From: Marthasterias glacialis
Lineage: Eukaryota > Echinodermata > Asteroidea > Forcipulatida > Asteriidae
Reading direction: 5' to 3'
Length of the DNA stretch: 64,000 nucleotides
NCBI GenBank assembly: GCA_911728455.2
Contig: OU452229.1
Span: 10,145,642 to 10,209,641 of the forward strand
A program made the position numbers and the translations under genes. The notes under the pieces were generated by a model, which saw nothing but the letters and a program-made list of their open reading frames with translations, had not been told where the DNA came from and searched no databases. The first letter of the stretch is position 1. Each line of letters begins with the position of its first letter. Of this stretch, positions 13,155-25,300 are shown piece after piece.

Positions 13155-13634
13155 TTGATGCCTTAAGCTACAGCTACGGCTACAGCTACTGCTATGGCTA
13201 CTGCTGGATCACTCTGTCAACATGCGTTGAAGCACAGGCTGCCCTTAGCAACACCCTTAGCAACAGCTGCAGCCACTGGCCGCCAATTTGGACACGGCCA
13301 TTATATTTTACTTCTGATCTGTGCTTTAAAAATGTCCTTACCTGTTTCTATAAAATCGTGCACTTCCTAGTTTTTTTTTTATATATAGTACTCATTGATG
13401 CCTTAAGCTACAGCTACGGCTACAGCTACTGCTATGGCTACTGCTGGATCACTCTGTCAACATGCGTTGAAGCACAGGCTGCCCTTAGCAACACCCTTAG
13501 CAACAGCTGCAGCCACTGGCCGCCAATTTGGACACGGCCATTATATTTTACTTCTGATCTGTGCTTTAAAAATGTCCTTACCTGTTTCTATAAAATCGTG
13601 CACTTCCTAGTTTTTTTTTTATATATAGTACTCA
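13155..13634. repeat. Perfect 240-bp tandem duplication
   Basis: Positions 13155-13394 are repeated at 13395-13634 with no difference that I can see, including a long T-run followed by ATATATAGTACTCA. The unit contains GCTACAGCTACGGCTACAGC and AATTTGGACACGGCC. A related diverged word set occurs at 12170-12290 (TCGGCTACAGCTATGGCTG, TTTGGACACGG), so the unit is part of a dispersed repeat. Either a very recent duplication or an assembly artefact would give this. Confidence 0.93.
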
Positions 13635-13868
13635 TGACTAGCCTAAAGTTTTCAGGTGAATGCTGTGTCTTTTTGTGTGTGACTTAAGTTTAAAAAAAGG
13701 TCAAAAACAAACCATGGGGTCAATTTCAAGCAGATGTTTTCTGCTTAAATGGGCTAGAGCAGCCTCTGACAAAATTCTATTTAACACTGCTCACTATAAA
13801 AGAAAAGCTAAACATGATCGCTAAACTTGCCACTGGTTTTGTACACAAATCTTCTTGATCGTTTATAA

Positions 13869-13874
13869 AATAAA
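13869..13874 (+). terminator. Candidate poly(A) signal for E-Syt
   Basis: AATAAA on the plus strand, about 1.8 kb after the E-Syt stop codon. It is the first canonical hexamer I find there. Its use is an inference; variant signals upstream are possible. Confidence 0.25.
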
Positions 13875-14465
13875 CTTTTGCTTATACGCACATTTGTTTT
13901 CTGCAAAAGCAAGCACACAAATTGGAACATGCTTAAAAAAGTGCTTGACGTGTTTGATGGAATTCGTCCCCAACTCTGTCAGATTGAGCCCAGGCTGAAA
14001 TTGTTCGTCCCCAGGTAGTGGTAGTTCATAAGAATTAGATGGCTTTCTGGATGCATATCTTGAGATGTGGTATGTGATTCGGTGTGATGGGTGATTAATT
14101 AGTCTTGTGGGAAAATAGATGCACATTATTGTATAAAATATTCATGTATTCATGATACAAACGAAATGCAATTTCTTTTTTTGTGTATATATAATTTTGG
14201 TTGAGGTATTTTTTCACATTTTAAATGTTGGTCTACTCAATAGTTGTTTGACTTCAAAAGTTTTTGATAAACATCAAATGTACACCAAAAATTACCAAAG
14301 TATAGACAGTTTGTTTCTTCCATGCATTGCTGTGTTACAAAAGTGAGGCTAGGGGAAAAATAGTCTGGTGCTTTGAAATGTCAGTGAGTGTAAAGGGAAC
14401 CTGACCAAGATTGTAGCAAGTAGATATTTGATAGTACCTGATCGTTTAAAAATAAGGTACAGCTG

Positions 14466-15447
14466 GGTAATATTTCAAAAACTGCTTCTACTGGCTTGCC
14501 AATACTGTCTATGCATCGAGATGTGGTACATCGAAAGGATTTTTTTTTTTAATCTGCTTATAAATACTGACTTGCTTATAAATTTTATAAACAGGGACAT
14601 TCAACATTGCTTCTCTTGGCTTGCCCTACTGTCTATGCATCAAGATAACGCACATTGCCTAGGATGTTTTACTGCGTATAACGGCTTACTTATACCTGCG
14701 TATATATTGTAAGTCATCACGTCAAGCGCGAGTGGAATATGGGAAAATATAGCGCTTCTGCGTCCCATATCCCACGAGGCGAAGGGCACGTTGGGTATAG
14801 GATGCAGACGCTCTATATTACCCCGTATTCCACGAGTGTGATAACGAATTTATCTTCCAGTCAACTGGAAGATAATACAACTTTGAGCGTTATTTGATGA
14901 AGAGCAAAACGTGCAACGCACAAATTGTAGAACGTCATTTTGCACAGTCTGTATACGGAGCGTGACGCATGATACTAAAACTACGGAGGGTGCAACTGGG
15001 AGTTGTTTGGTTTATTATCATACTCCCGTTGAGCTGTCTAATTGGAAGATTAGCGCGTACTGGAAGATAAATATATATATGCACATGTATATGCGTCAAT
15101 ATAAGGCGTGATATTTGGGATATTTTAACAGTGCTTCTACTGGCTTGCCAAATACTGTCTATGCATCAATGTAAGGTACATAAGTTGGGATGTTTCAACA
15201 CTTTGTACTGGCTTGCCAAATACTGTCTATTCTTCAATATAAGGTAACATCAGTAGGGATGTTTCAACACTGTACTGGCTTGCCAGTACTGCCTATGCAT
15301 CAATATAAGGTACATAGGCCTAAGCAGGGATGTTTCAACACCACTTCTACTGGCTTGCCTATACTGCCTATGCATCAATATGCGGTACATAAGTAGGGAT
15401 GTTTCAACACTGTTTGTACTGGCTTGCCAATACTGTCAGTACAAGGT
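14466..15447. repeat. ~70-bp satellite, seven copies, interrupted
   Basis: The unit contains GATGTTTCAACACTG, TACTGGCTTGCCAATACTG and TCTATGCATCAATATAAGG. Five contiguous copies begin near 15119, 15189, 15257, 15327 and 15397. Two outlying copies lie at 14466-14532 and 14596-14663. They are separated from the main block by the fold-back element at 14712-15075. Confidence 0.88.
14712..15075. mobile_element. Fold-back element inserted in the satellite
   Basis: The segment has nested inverted repeats. GAGTGGAATATGGG faces CCCCGTATTCCACGAG, and TATCTTCCAGT faces ACTGGAAGATA around a two-base centre at about 14850-14874. A further TGGAAGATTAGCGCG and CTGGAAGATA lie at its right end. It separates copies of the ~70-bp satellite, which is consistent with insertion. 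I cannot define exact ends or a target duplication. Confidence 0.5.
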
Positions 15448-16721
15448 ATATTGTTTTTACCCGTGGGCTTAATCGTTATGCGTAAAGTTGAGTCCTAGTC
15501 CTTGGTGTTCAGGAAAGCTGGCAGAGACAAAATGTGTTTAGATTGGATTGAATTGACATGGTTTGTCATCCTTTCGTCATAGTTCGAAACTTCGGGGATT
15601 TTGTTGCAATGAAATGTGGAACATTATAATACTGCTATTACCATTCGAGTGTTTTAATATAACTTTTGGTTTTGAGGGAAAGTTTTACTACTTTTTGACG
15701 GTGCATTGTAAATGTTTGTCTTTGATATTATCGTCTTGTGCACTTGCATGTATATTTTCATAGTGGAAACCTGGTGTGGTGTATAACTATTTTTAAATAT
15801 ATATTTCTATTTTATCGTTCTTTGTAATCGGTATTCCAGAATTTCGTTTCAAGAAAACTGAGTGTGAAAGGTTGGTCGTTTTCTGCTATTTGTAAGTCAT
15901 TCAGGAAAATTAAATTCCGCATCGGATTGGACAAAAGGTTTCTTGGGTGTAATTCTAGCAACAAATATACAACAGTTATGCCCTATTTTTTTCAAAAGAG
16001 CCATGCTATTGCTTGTGACCTTCTGCTGGGGCAAAAAGTTGTAATTTGTGTGACTGGAAAGAGGTTGTACAGCCTTACGACCTTCTTCCAGGCACTCCAC
16101 GTTATGTAAGTCGGACGTAACTAGAAAATTGTATTGCATTTAATTGAACAAAGTTGACATTTGGTGTATTTCTTTTTCACTTGACCTTGGTAACCATTTG
16201 GCTTCCTTTTATTTATTTATTATTGTTATTTATTAATTTTTTTTAGTTGGTTTAGACATACAAGCAACTCAGATTGGTCGGATATCAGTTTATCATTGGT
16301 TTTTGATAACATTAGAATGCATTCACTCCATTCCTCCAGTTTTCAAAAACACGTCTGCATCAAATAGGGACCCAATTTATTGGCTCTGCTCACCGCAAAC
16401 GAGGAATTGGCGCTAAGCGAGGAATCACCGCTAAGCGAGGAATGGAGTTTACAGTAGCAAAAAATTTGCTCCTTACTGTAGCGTGTTTACGGGCGAGCAA
16501 GGAACGATAGACCTTTTCCATGAAATATGTAAATTGAACATCGCGCGTGCGCTCTAACACAACTGGTTAGCAAAATGAAAGAACATTGCGCCTTTTCGTA
16601 TGGGGCGGCTGATGGTTGCCGAGTGTACAACTCTATCGCGTTTGCCAACCAATAGTGTCTGTACGCATGCGTGAATGTAGTTTCGTGGGAAAGGCTAATT
16701 GCTTTCGCGATTGCGTACTGA

Positions 16722-16914
16722 GGGGCCAGTTTCTTAAAGCTGTTTAACAGAAAATACTGCTTAGCAAATTTCTTTGCTAAGCAAAAAATGAATGGGGCAC
16801 CAGTCGCAGCAGTTTAAACATGATGGAATGTTGGCTGGTAACCTGTTTCTGCTAAGCAAGATTTTTCTGTGCTTAGCAAGTTTCTGTGCTTACAGGCTTT
16901 ATAAAATTGGGCCC
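16722..16914. mobile_element. MITE family B copy
   Basis: Starts GGGGCCAGTTTCTTAAAGCTG and ends CTTTATAAAATTGGGCCC, an inverted pair. The interior has TTGGCTGGTAACCTG and repeated GCTTAGCAA. It matches the copies at 6090, 36061, 39180 and 43750. Confidence 0.75.
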
Positions 16915-17200
16915 AGCCTGGACACATTGCTACGCATTCTTCGCTTACACTATTTGTGTAGAAATTGGGCGCCAACCTTGTTTAAACGGAGATGGTGACC
17001 GTAAGCGCAGAATTCCGCTGCAAGTATAGAGCCGTGACATTGGGTCAAGGTTGTCATGTTTTCAAGAAGTTTGTGTCAGGGATTGTGTGCACGTTTATGT
17101 GACGTGCTTATTTTGATCTGTGTGCCAAAATCAATAAGAACTTGGTCGAGGGACAGTTTTGTCTTACGTGGTAGGCCTATTATTTTAGACAAATTCTTGT

Positions 17201-17524
17201 TTAAAGCCCCACCTCAACATCTGTAAGAGGAAAAACATAAATGTTCACAGTTTGTTTATATATACCTTACATGGTATAAAGATAATGATGGTAAAAAACT
17301 TTCCTTTAACTACTTCTGCCTGAAGTGTTATCGTTTTTAGGGAATAAGTGAAAGAAGTGAATAAGTACCAAAAGTACTGCCAAATGCATTTTCACCGTTT
17401 TCTTGCAAATGAAACAACGAAAGAGCCGACATTTTCGCAGGTTGGTTTTATACATGTATCTTGATTTGTAAAAAGAATGGAAGCATTTACAGTCAGTTCA
17501 CCGATGTTGAGCTGGGGCTTCAAG
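17201..17524. mobile_element. TTAA-type element, family C
   Basis: Left end TTAAAGCCCCACCTCAACAT; right end ATGTTGAGCTGGGGCTTCAA, its inverse. The interior has AAGATAATGATGGTA and AATGGAAGCATTTACAGTCAG. It matches 20070-20422, where both ends are exact TTAA, and in part 39423-39695. Confidence 0.75.
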
Positions 17525-17635
17525 GACATTTGGTGCTTGTGTCAATTTTAAGTAGGATTTAGTGAAACTTTGCATAGTGGAGATACAATCTAGTGAGGTT
17601 TACAGTAACACCATGTACATGACAAATCTCTGTAT

Positions 17636-17765
17636 GAGTTCTGGTGGTTGTCTTGAAAGAACCGGTGGTTAAGCAACTCCTGAAGACGACCAGAGGATAA
17701 TGATCGAAACGTCGAGAGAGTTGTTGCACCGCCGGTTCTTTTCAGAACCACCACAACTCGTAGAG
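17636..17765. repeat. Fold-back repeat with ~30-bp arms
   Basis: GAGTTCTGGTGGTTGTCTTG, then AAAGAACCGGTGGT, faces ACCGCCGGTTCTTTTCAGAACCACCACAACTC. The loop contains TGAAGACGACCAGAGGATAA and GATCGAAACGTCG, a motif I recall as recurrent in marine invertebrate repeats. It is non-coding. Confidence 0.7.
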
Positions 17766-17889
17766 GGATATTTCATGTGCTTGGTGTTACCGCAAACCCC
17801 ACTAGGTTGTTTAAGTTCAGTAAAATGTGAAGGGGTATTCCCCCTCAATCTACCAGTATTATGACTTCAGTCCAATATAATCAGGGAAG

Positions 17890-18195
17890 CGAGCAATTTT
17901 GAAAAAAACTGGTGTGGGTTCGAGTCCCGGTCATGACACTTGTGTCCTTGAGCAAGGCACTTAACCATAATTGCTTCGTAAAATTTGGGGAGGTAGAGCT
18001 TTCTGCTCTACCAGCCAGGCTTCTGATGGATGATACCCAAGCCTACATCCTTACGGATTGTAAAGGGGGTAACTCTGTTTCAGCCAGTAGGTGGCAATGG
18101 CCCCTGTGAAAACAGCTTATTTGTAGCCCACACCTCGAGTGGCTTGCTGGCCTTGTGTGTCTGGCGTCTTCCATAAAAAAAAAAAAATAAATAAA
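17890..18195 (+). mobile_element. tRNA-derived SINE with conserved central domain
   Basis: Box B-like GGTTCGAGTCCCGG is followed by TGTGTCCTTGAGCAAGGCAC, then TTAACCATAATTGCT, and the element closes in an A-rich run at 18175-18200. The same head-to-core order occurs in the minus-strand copy near 29000-29225. Its box A is decayed. Confidence 0.75.
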
Positions 18196-18310
18196 TGAAA
18201 TAACGAAGTATTTTGACAGGATATTTCACTATCGAAGAAAACAAGAGACTGTTTTTAGGTCAGGGAACATTTATTTATCGTAGTATGAGGATTTATGCAA
18301 AGAAGACGTT

Positions 18311-18316
18311 TTTATT
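18311..18316 (-). terminator. Candidate poly(A) signal for aminopeptidase A
   Basis: AATAAA on the minus strand (TTTATT on plus) about 1.0 kb after the gene A stop. No closer canonical hexamer was seen; ATTAAA variants lie between. Confidence 0.22.
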
Positions 18317-19020
18317 GAATAAACAACTGATGTTGACTTCATTCGGCGTTTTATAATAATTACATAGCGGAGTGGATACAGTATATATGAAACCTGGGAG
18401 ATATTAAATTACATATTCAAAGCAGTTGAGTGAGGATTCACTAGCCTAAAGGATTTTCATTTGTCTTAAAATCCTTTCGGCAAGCAGGGTTTTGAAATCG
18501 TTTGTACAGTGTGTTAACTTTTTTTGAATGTATAACGGTGAATGGTGCGACCGATTGGTCATAATTAACGTTTGTTTGATCCCAAAATAGCAATAACGGG
18601 TTCCGAAATTTAATGATCATTTTATATACTACGGACACGATTCAACAAATACCACAAATACGCACTTATTGAGTGTTCTCTACGGTTTTAACTTGTGTCA
18701 TTTTGTTTTATATTCAAATAAAAAAAAATTATATGATCAGAAGTGCGATTCCGTTCTTATATCCCTTATATTTTTTTCGCAAATACCCGTCTAATCTACG
18801 TAACAGTTACGATCTTTGATTAAAACATACTTCATTTACCTTTACACTTGCATAGAAATTGTAAACCATCTTGTATAACCTTTAGCATAATGGGTAAATA
18901 CAAAAAAACTGTACAGTGAAAATGGATTTTCTACAGCGGCGGGAGTAGTGATTATCTTTTAGTATAGGTCATGCAAACTGTTGACTTCACAGTGTTTACA
19001 AAAAGAGATATCAAAGCCTG

Positions 19021-19137
19021 GGGCTCGATTTCACAAAGAGCTAAAGATTGATCTCGGGTGCGAATCAATTTTGATGTCACAAAACAAATCACTATACGAC
19101 GCAATTTGAATCTTAGTGGTTTGTGAAATCGATCCCA
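19021..19137. mobile_element. MITE family A copy
   Basis: Starts GGGCTCGATTTCACAAAGAG and ends TTTGTGAAATCGATCCC, a near-perfect terminal inverted repeat. It is about 117 bp, shorter than the other two copies. It sits some 190 bp beyond the gene A stop codon and so is probably in the 3' UTR. Confidence 0.8.
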
Positions 19138-19325
19138 CTTCTTGCGGGACAACTTGTACACAGATCAAAGGATTAATGAAATAACAGATTTTCTTTTGAT
19201 CTGATGATAAGAATGATTTCAAAATATTCGAAATACACCTTTTTTTTCTTTTTTGAGATGGTTACTGAACAAATATTTCACCCTTCTTGGGGGGAAAAAA
19301 TGAGGTGGTAAAAACTGCCGCCGAT

Positions 19326-22300
19326 TTAAATAGTTGAAGTAATCCATTGCTCCGTTTGTTCTGCACTGTTTGCCATCCACCGTATGTTCACCTCCGTTGT
19401 CTTGATGGCCGACTTGTAGGCGTACTGCAAACCGCCAAGATGATGTTCTGTGCCGAACTCCAGCAACTGAAATCACACAGAAATGAATATTGTACCTTTT
19501 ACTTCAATCGGTTCATGAAAAATAAAAAGCAAATCCAAGGTCATTCTGCTGATTTCAAAGGCTATAACTTATTAATTCATTTAAAAAAAGACAAAGTTAA
19601 CTTACTTCGTGCAGTCTCTCTTTGGTATTGAAGAATGAAGTCATCTCCTCAAAAATATCAGCGAGTACTTGGTGACGATTTCTTCTGAACCTGTAAAATC
19701 ATTGAACGATAACAACGTTGGATTGTTATTGCGTAAGTTCCCTTTTCGAAAACCTGGCTTTTGCATTCGGCTTCAGTCCAGGCTGTGACCAGAGATTTGG
19801 AAATCGGCACAGGGCTCAATAGAACTTTAAATGGAGTCCTATGGCGGATCCTGTTCAGAAGCCACGGTTTCGAGAAGGCGCCTTGAACATTGCCATGCTT
19901 CCATTTTGTGTGATAGCAGTGATGAATACTGATTCTAAATATTATACCAAAGTGACGCTGGACTATTTTGCTCTTCTGTATCTGTTGTTATTCGTTTGTA
20001 TGGGGGTAAACAAATAATGGCCCCGCTGCGTCTGCCACTGGTCCGCAATGTAGAACTGTTCTTTCTTTCTTAAAACTCCAGCTCAACATTGGTAAACTGA
20101 CTGTAAATGCTTCCATTTTTTGCTAATATCAAGATCTGTAATAAAACAACCTTTGAAAATGTCATCTCATTTCGTTGTTTCGTTTGCGAGAAAACGGTAA
20201 AAATGCGTTCAGCATTTGTGTACTCATTCCTATAGGTCTCACTGAGACGAAAACTATTTTTGGATCTTGTTTCATATATTATTACTTAAAAAAGATAACA
20301 CTTTAGTTAGACATATTTTAAGGAAAAGTATCTACCATCATTATCTTTATACCATGTAAGGTACATGTAAATCGGTAAACCTTTATGTTTTTCTTTTTAC
20401 CGATGTTGAGTTGGGGCTTTAATCATCAAGTACTCGCGATAGCGTTTTGCAAATCAAAAACTTTCGACAAGAAAACTTTAGTTTCTGCAGTTAGTCCTGC
20501 TCACCAAATTTTCCCTCTGCGGTTTCGCAAGTAAGTGGAGGCAAATGTATTAACGTCGGTATGCCAGAAGGGTGCTTTAATAAAATGCATACTGTTGTAT
20601 TTGGCTTGGTAACTTTTCTCGAGGACATCATACTTTGGACCAAAACTTTGATTCTTTATTTTTATGTGTGGATTTGTGATGATATCAGGAAGTGCTCTTA
20701 CATTGTGGCGATTGTCCCCCACTCGCTGCGGATGAAGTCCCAGGCCACCCCGTATCCAGCCGGGTTCTCGGCCACGCCCATCAAGACAAGTCCGGCATCC
20801 TTTCGATTGAGGGCGGTTGCATCCAGAACCAAAGCCAAATAGCTGTACAGACAGAAAATAGCTGAAATATTACACTTCCAACACCACACATGAATTACTC
20901 GTTTTGGGTATCAGAGAGGGAATGATTTAGTAAAACATTTTTTACAATTAAAATAAAAACACTCAACCGCGTGTACCTTTTCAAAAGTGAAGTGTCCCTT
21001 GAGCATGTGAGGGCGCTAATCCATCGAGATCGCTCCTGTCGGTCATTGGTTGTTTTCATCATGTTCCATCCAAAGTCCCACTCTGATTGGCCACCGAAAC
21101 GAATGCCGCTGCAGTACACAACTGACCTCTGGTTTAGGGGGATTCTGGTGGTAAAGATTGAATAGGTGACATTAAAAAAGGGAAAACAAATAAACAAATA
21201 AAATAAGAAATCAAAAGGCTTTGGCTTTTTCGCTAAGCACCCCGTGCATGACACGATGCTCATTTACGGATTTCACGATGCCCATTTACGGATATTACAA
21301 TGCCCATTTACAGATTACACAAAACCCATTTACACGTTTCACGATGTCCATTTATGGATTCCACAATGCCCAATTGTGGATTTTACGATTTCTATTTGCG
21401 ATACCTTCCAGAGAAATGAATTTATAATGAATTTATGTTTGTTGTTACGGGTGTGGTATTCGTCACTCAAAACGTCAAAGTATATTTGTTGTAAATGCAA
21501 TTTCTGCCCCGAATGTAAAAATTAATGTCATCAGTATTGAAAAGATTGTAAAAACTTACGTGTTGGAAGTCGGTTCGTTCACAAAGTCTTTGAACAAAGC
21601 AGTTGCCTTGGAGACACAGTGACTGTTGCCATAGAAACACGCCATTGACGTCACATCGATTCTACTCCTTTTCCCTTGACGTCCACTAAAAGCAAATCAA
21701 CCCCAAATTTTAAAAGTTGAACTACAGTTAACAATAAAACGTGAAACATAAATATCGGGGAATGCACACTTCACTGTATAACACGCGGAAACATTGACTC
21801 CCAAAATGGCGCAACCAAGATTATTGTGATGGTGACGTCATGTGAATTGAGGCAATATCTCGCTAAAATATATTTTTTACCAGAAACTGATGTGTTTTAC
21901 TGTACCTTGCAGCTTGGATGTCTGGTATGAAGGTGTCGTCCCATCCCAACTCAGTGTACAGCGGCTCCACCAATCGCTGCATATAATTCTGAAAAATGAA
22001 AATATAAGTAATCATCTTTAGAACAGTTTGTAGATTATCAAAGCGCAGTTGCATATTCTTAAAAAAAACCAAAAAAAAAAACAAAAAAACAAACAAACAA
22101 AACAACCCCACAAACAAACAAACCAACAAAGAAACAAACAAGAAAAAACAAAAAACAAACTAACAAATAAACAAACAAAAACAGGAAACCAGTTCAAGGC
22201 AATCTCCAAGAGGAAAGAAAACATTCACATCTCAATTTTAAAAGTGAATTTGTGTGTACAATAAAATATTGGTAGAAATGTTTCTTGTGCCACCAAAGTG

Positions 22301-25300
22301 GTCCTTTTTCAGTATGCCGCATGAACAAGATGCCCTTGCGACAAAGCCCTGTTCAACTGTCTGATATCAATGTTATCATCAAGTCAAAGCATTTGATCCA
22401 TTCACCTGAACTGAAGAGGAGGATCGTCTTCTGTCATCACTCAGCAGCATTTTGGCAAAGTAGGAGGATGTTGCCACTACCGCCCTGCGAGACGAGCGGG
22501 CAGACGATCCGAGATACGTGGAGAAGTTCTGGTAGACGGAGTTGGGAATGACCTCGGCTTGCGCCAAGTAGAAAGTATCGTATATCAGACCGACTCGATT
22601 CTCCTCAACGAAAACCTTCATGGATGATAAACATAATTTAGAACTGATAAACATAAAACGGTAGTTGAGCAGAAAGAGTTTGAGAGAAGAGGGTACTCTT
22701 CACTTTACTTCCTGGTGATGTATGAGGTTTGAGGAAGTATGGCTGTTTAGGTGGCCGTAGCATTTCAAGAGGGCCGTTGCAGTGCCGATAGAAACAGTAA
22801 ATTTGGCATGTTGGGAACCGATTTTGCATCTTTTCTAAATTTGGAAGGTACGTATATTTGCATAGGTAATTAGTACTGAGAAGAACCAATCTGAAGCCCG
22901 AGTGAGCCGCATATTCTAATTATATCCATGTGTTTCATACATTGGAGAGTTATTTGTTTCTTAACTTGTTGCGGTTTTACCCTCAATCTGAGGGAGACAT
23001 TGACAATTTTTCCGGTTTCAATATTCGGTGATGAGATTTTAAAATGCATGCAGAGGACTTTCTTTTTTGTCTCCTTGCAGACGTAGTGAGCCGTTGGTCT
23101 ATATGGATGGAATCGAGATCCTGCTGCAGTTGGGATTGGTAATACTGAGCTTTAAAAGGGCTGTGTCGTCATGGTTATAGTGGGCCTGTGGCTGCGCATG
23201 GATTGATGAACTCACACCCAGATACTACACGCACGCGTGCCGTCTTCGTCAAACTGTGACGTGACCGCACCCGTAGTGACTGGGCTATTCCATTTACTGC
23301 TATCATCATGACGACACAGCTCCTTTAATGCATTCTCTGAGTTTCAACGTTGAACTCTCAAAGGAATTTAACATCTTAGTAGGATATAATGATATTTTCT
23401 CATAATTGTTTTTCTTTTCAAGTCAAGTGAGAACAGTATTTCTATTTAGTTAATCTAACAAATACAGTAAAATAATTGGGAGACCGCCTACATGGAGATA
23501 TACAGCTCATCTAGTAGAGCTGTGTCACGTAAACCCGGAGATGGCAGGTTCAAATGCCGTTCTAGTCAATTTGTCTTTCTTTATCCCAAAATTGTGGTTG
23601 ATTACTTGATGAGAAAAGTCAAACTAAGAATATCAATCTTTACACTTGGATCGGTGGCAGCTTGGTCCAGGAGACGTTGCCAGTTGTCGTCTTCGTAATT
23701 GACGCGGTAGAGACCAACCATCTTAGCGTTGGCAAGGTACCAGTCATCAGATGCAGCCTCGTCCGGTAAAGTAAAATAGGCTAAAATGATCAGAATACGT
23801 GTGCAGTTAATTTAATTGAATATAACCTATATATTTTTTGAAGGTTTTTAAATTTTAAAACTGGAACTGGACTTGTTAATGGACATAAATTTGGTAGGTA
23901 ACACTGTTTGCAAACTCTGCTGTAATAAACAAAACAACTGGCTTACAGTAGTCCTTTGGTTCCATCCACACTTGTTCCGGTTTATCATACTGATCTGCCG
24001 GTCCGGACTTATACACGTACGTCAACGGAACATACCAACGGTACCTGTGTAAAAATGACAAGAAATAATTGACTGTTTAATTTATACCATGCCCGCTTTG
24101 TGGCAGAGGGAGCCCACACGCATACATTCTCCCCCTCAACAACAACAACAAAATCCTCAAAAGATTTCCTGAAATTCCACAAAAAAATGAAGCCAGAATG
24201 GAGGGGGGGGGGGGGGTTACACCATTCCACAAATGTCACTCCTCAGCACGCGTATTTAAATGTCTCTTCAATACAGCCAGCGAGCAACTACAAATTCTTT
24301 GTCAATGCAGACAATTGATCTTTACAAACGGTTGTTAATATCTTGATTGGAATGGGATTAACGAGACACGTGTTCAAAGAAAAAAGAGGAAGTTGGTTTT
24401 GTCCTCTATTTACTGGAATTTAACCAACTATACCTGTACCTGAAGAACGTAAGTGTGTGATTCGACTCAAAGAATCATCAGAAAATGGGACACCATGGGG
24501 AACAATTGTGCAGGAGGAGCTGATCGTTCGTCGGACCAGTGTACCTGGACGTCAATGTTTCACCGTCGTTTGCGGGAGACACGCCGTGCAAATCATAGTC
24601 CGGACCGGTTGAGCTAGTCATGGACACCCGGCGAAAGGTGCACACCTCACCCGGGGGACGTCACAGGGGAAGTTCGTTGCAGTGTGACTTAAGCCCTACG
24701 TGAACGTTTTTTTATCAGGATCAGGAATCACTGGCCATCACGTTTTGTTCTGAGGATCTTATGGATGTCCAGCTATAAACCAGACCAGCTCTCTTGGGAA
24801 CATACAGGCAACAACCATCTCTGGAAGATGGTAAGTTTAAAAACTAAATGTAAATAGCTTAATTTTATTACCCATTTCTTGGAAGCTTGAAGCGTGTACA
24901 CAGCAGTGGCGTAGCCAGCATCTTTTATGCAGGGGATGTGGCAAAGGGGGCACATGTAAAGGGGGAAATTTCAGTCGTGGTCAAGTCTGCAATTGCCTGA
25001 TTATAGCAAACAAGGGGGGCAAGCAGGGGCAAGATGTTCCACAGGGGGTCAGTTGTCCCCTTTGCTCCCCTTGGCTACGCCACTGGTACATAGTACATGT
25101 ATAACCACCGCGGCAACTACAGCACTCAAATCTTTGGCCGTTAAAACTAGTGTATATTAGTTGTGTGTGTAAATTTTATCGACAATAATTATACCCGTCT
25201 TTTACTACACTTCGACTGAACACTGTTAAACTGATGCCCGACGACACCACTGATCGCGGCTAAACTATTCGTAAGGCTGTAAAAATTTAAAACATGTTTA

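Larger units (their letters stand above)
12088..19325. other. Convergent intergenic region between E-Syt and aminopeptidase A
   Basis: The two genes end facing each other across 7.2 kb, which must contain both 3' UTRs. I find no convincing third gene; open frames here are short and unlike any family I know. The region is occupied by a 240-bp duplication, a ~70-bp satellite, fold-back elements, MITE families A, B and C and one SINE, all listed separately. The stretch 18.2-19.0 kb shows nothing I can name beyond A/T-rich sequence. Confidence 0.65.

Noticed and set aside
15119..15447. CRISPR-like array
   Set aside because: The repeats are contiguous with no unique spacers, and the DNA is eukaryotic.
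15864..16139. Overlapping 80-codon frames on both strands
   Set aside because: Neither resembles a known protein, and mutually overlapping frames in AT-rich intergenic DNA are expected by chance.
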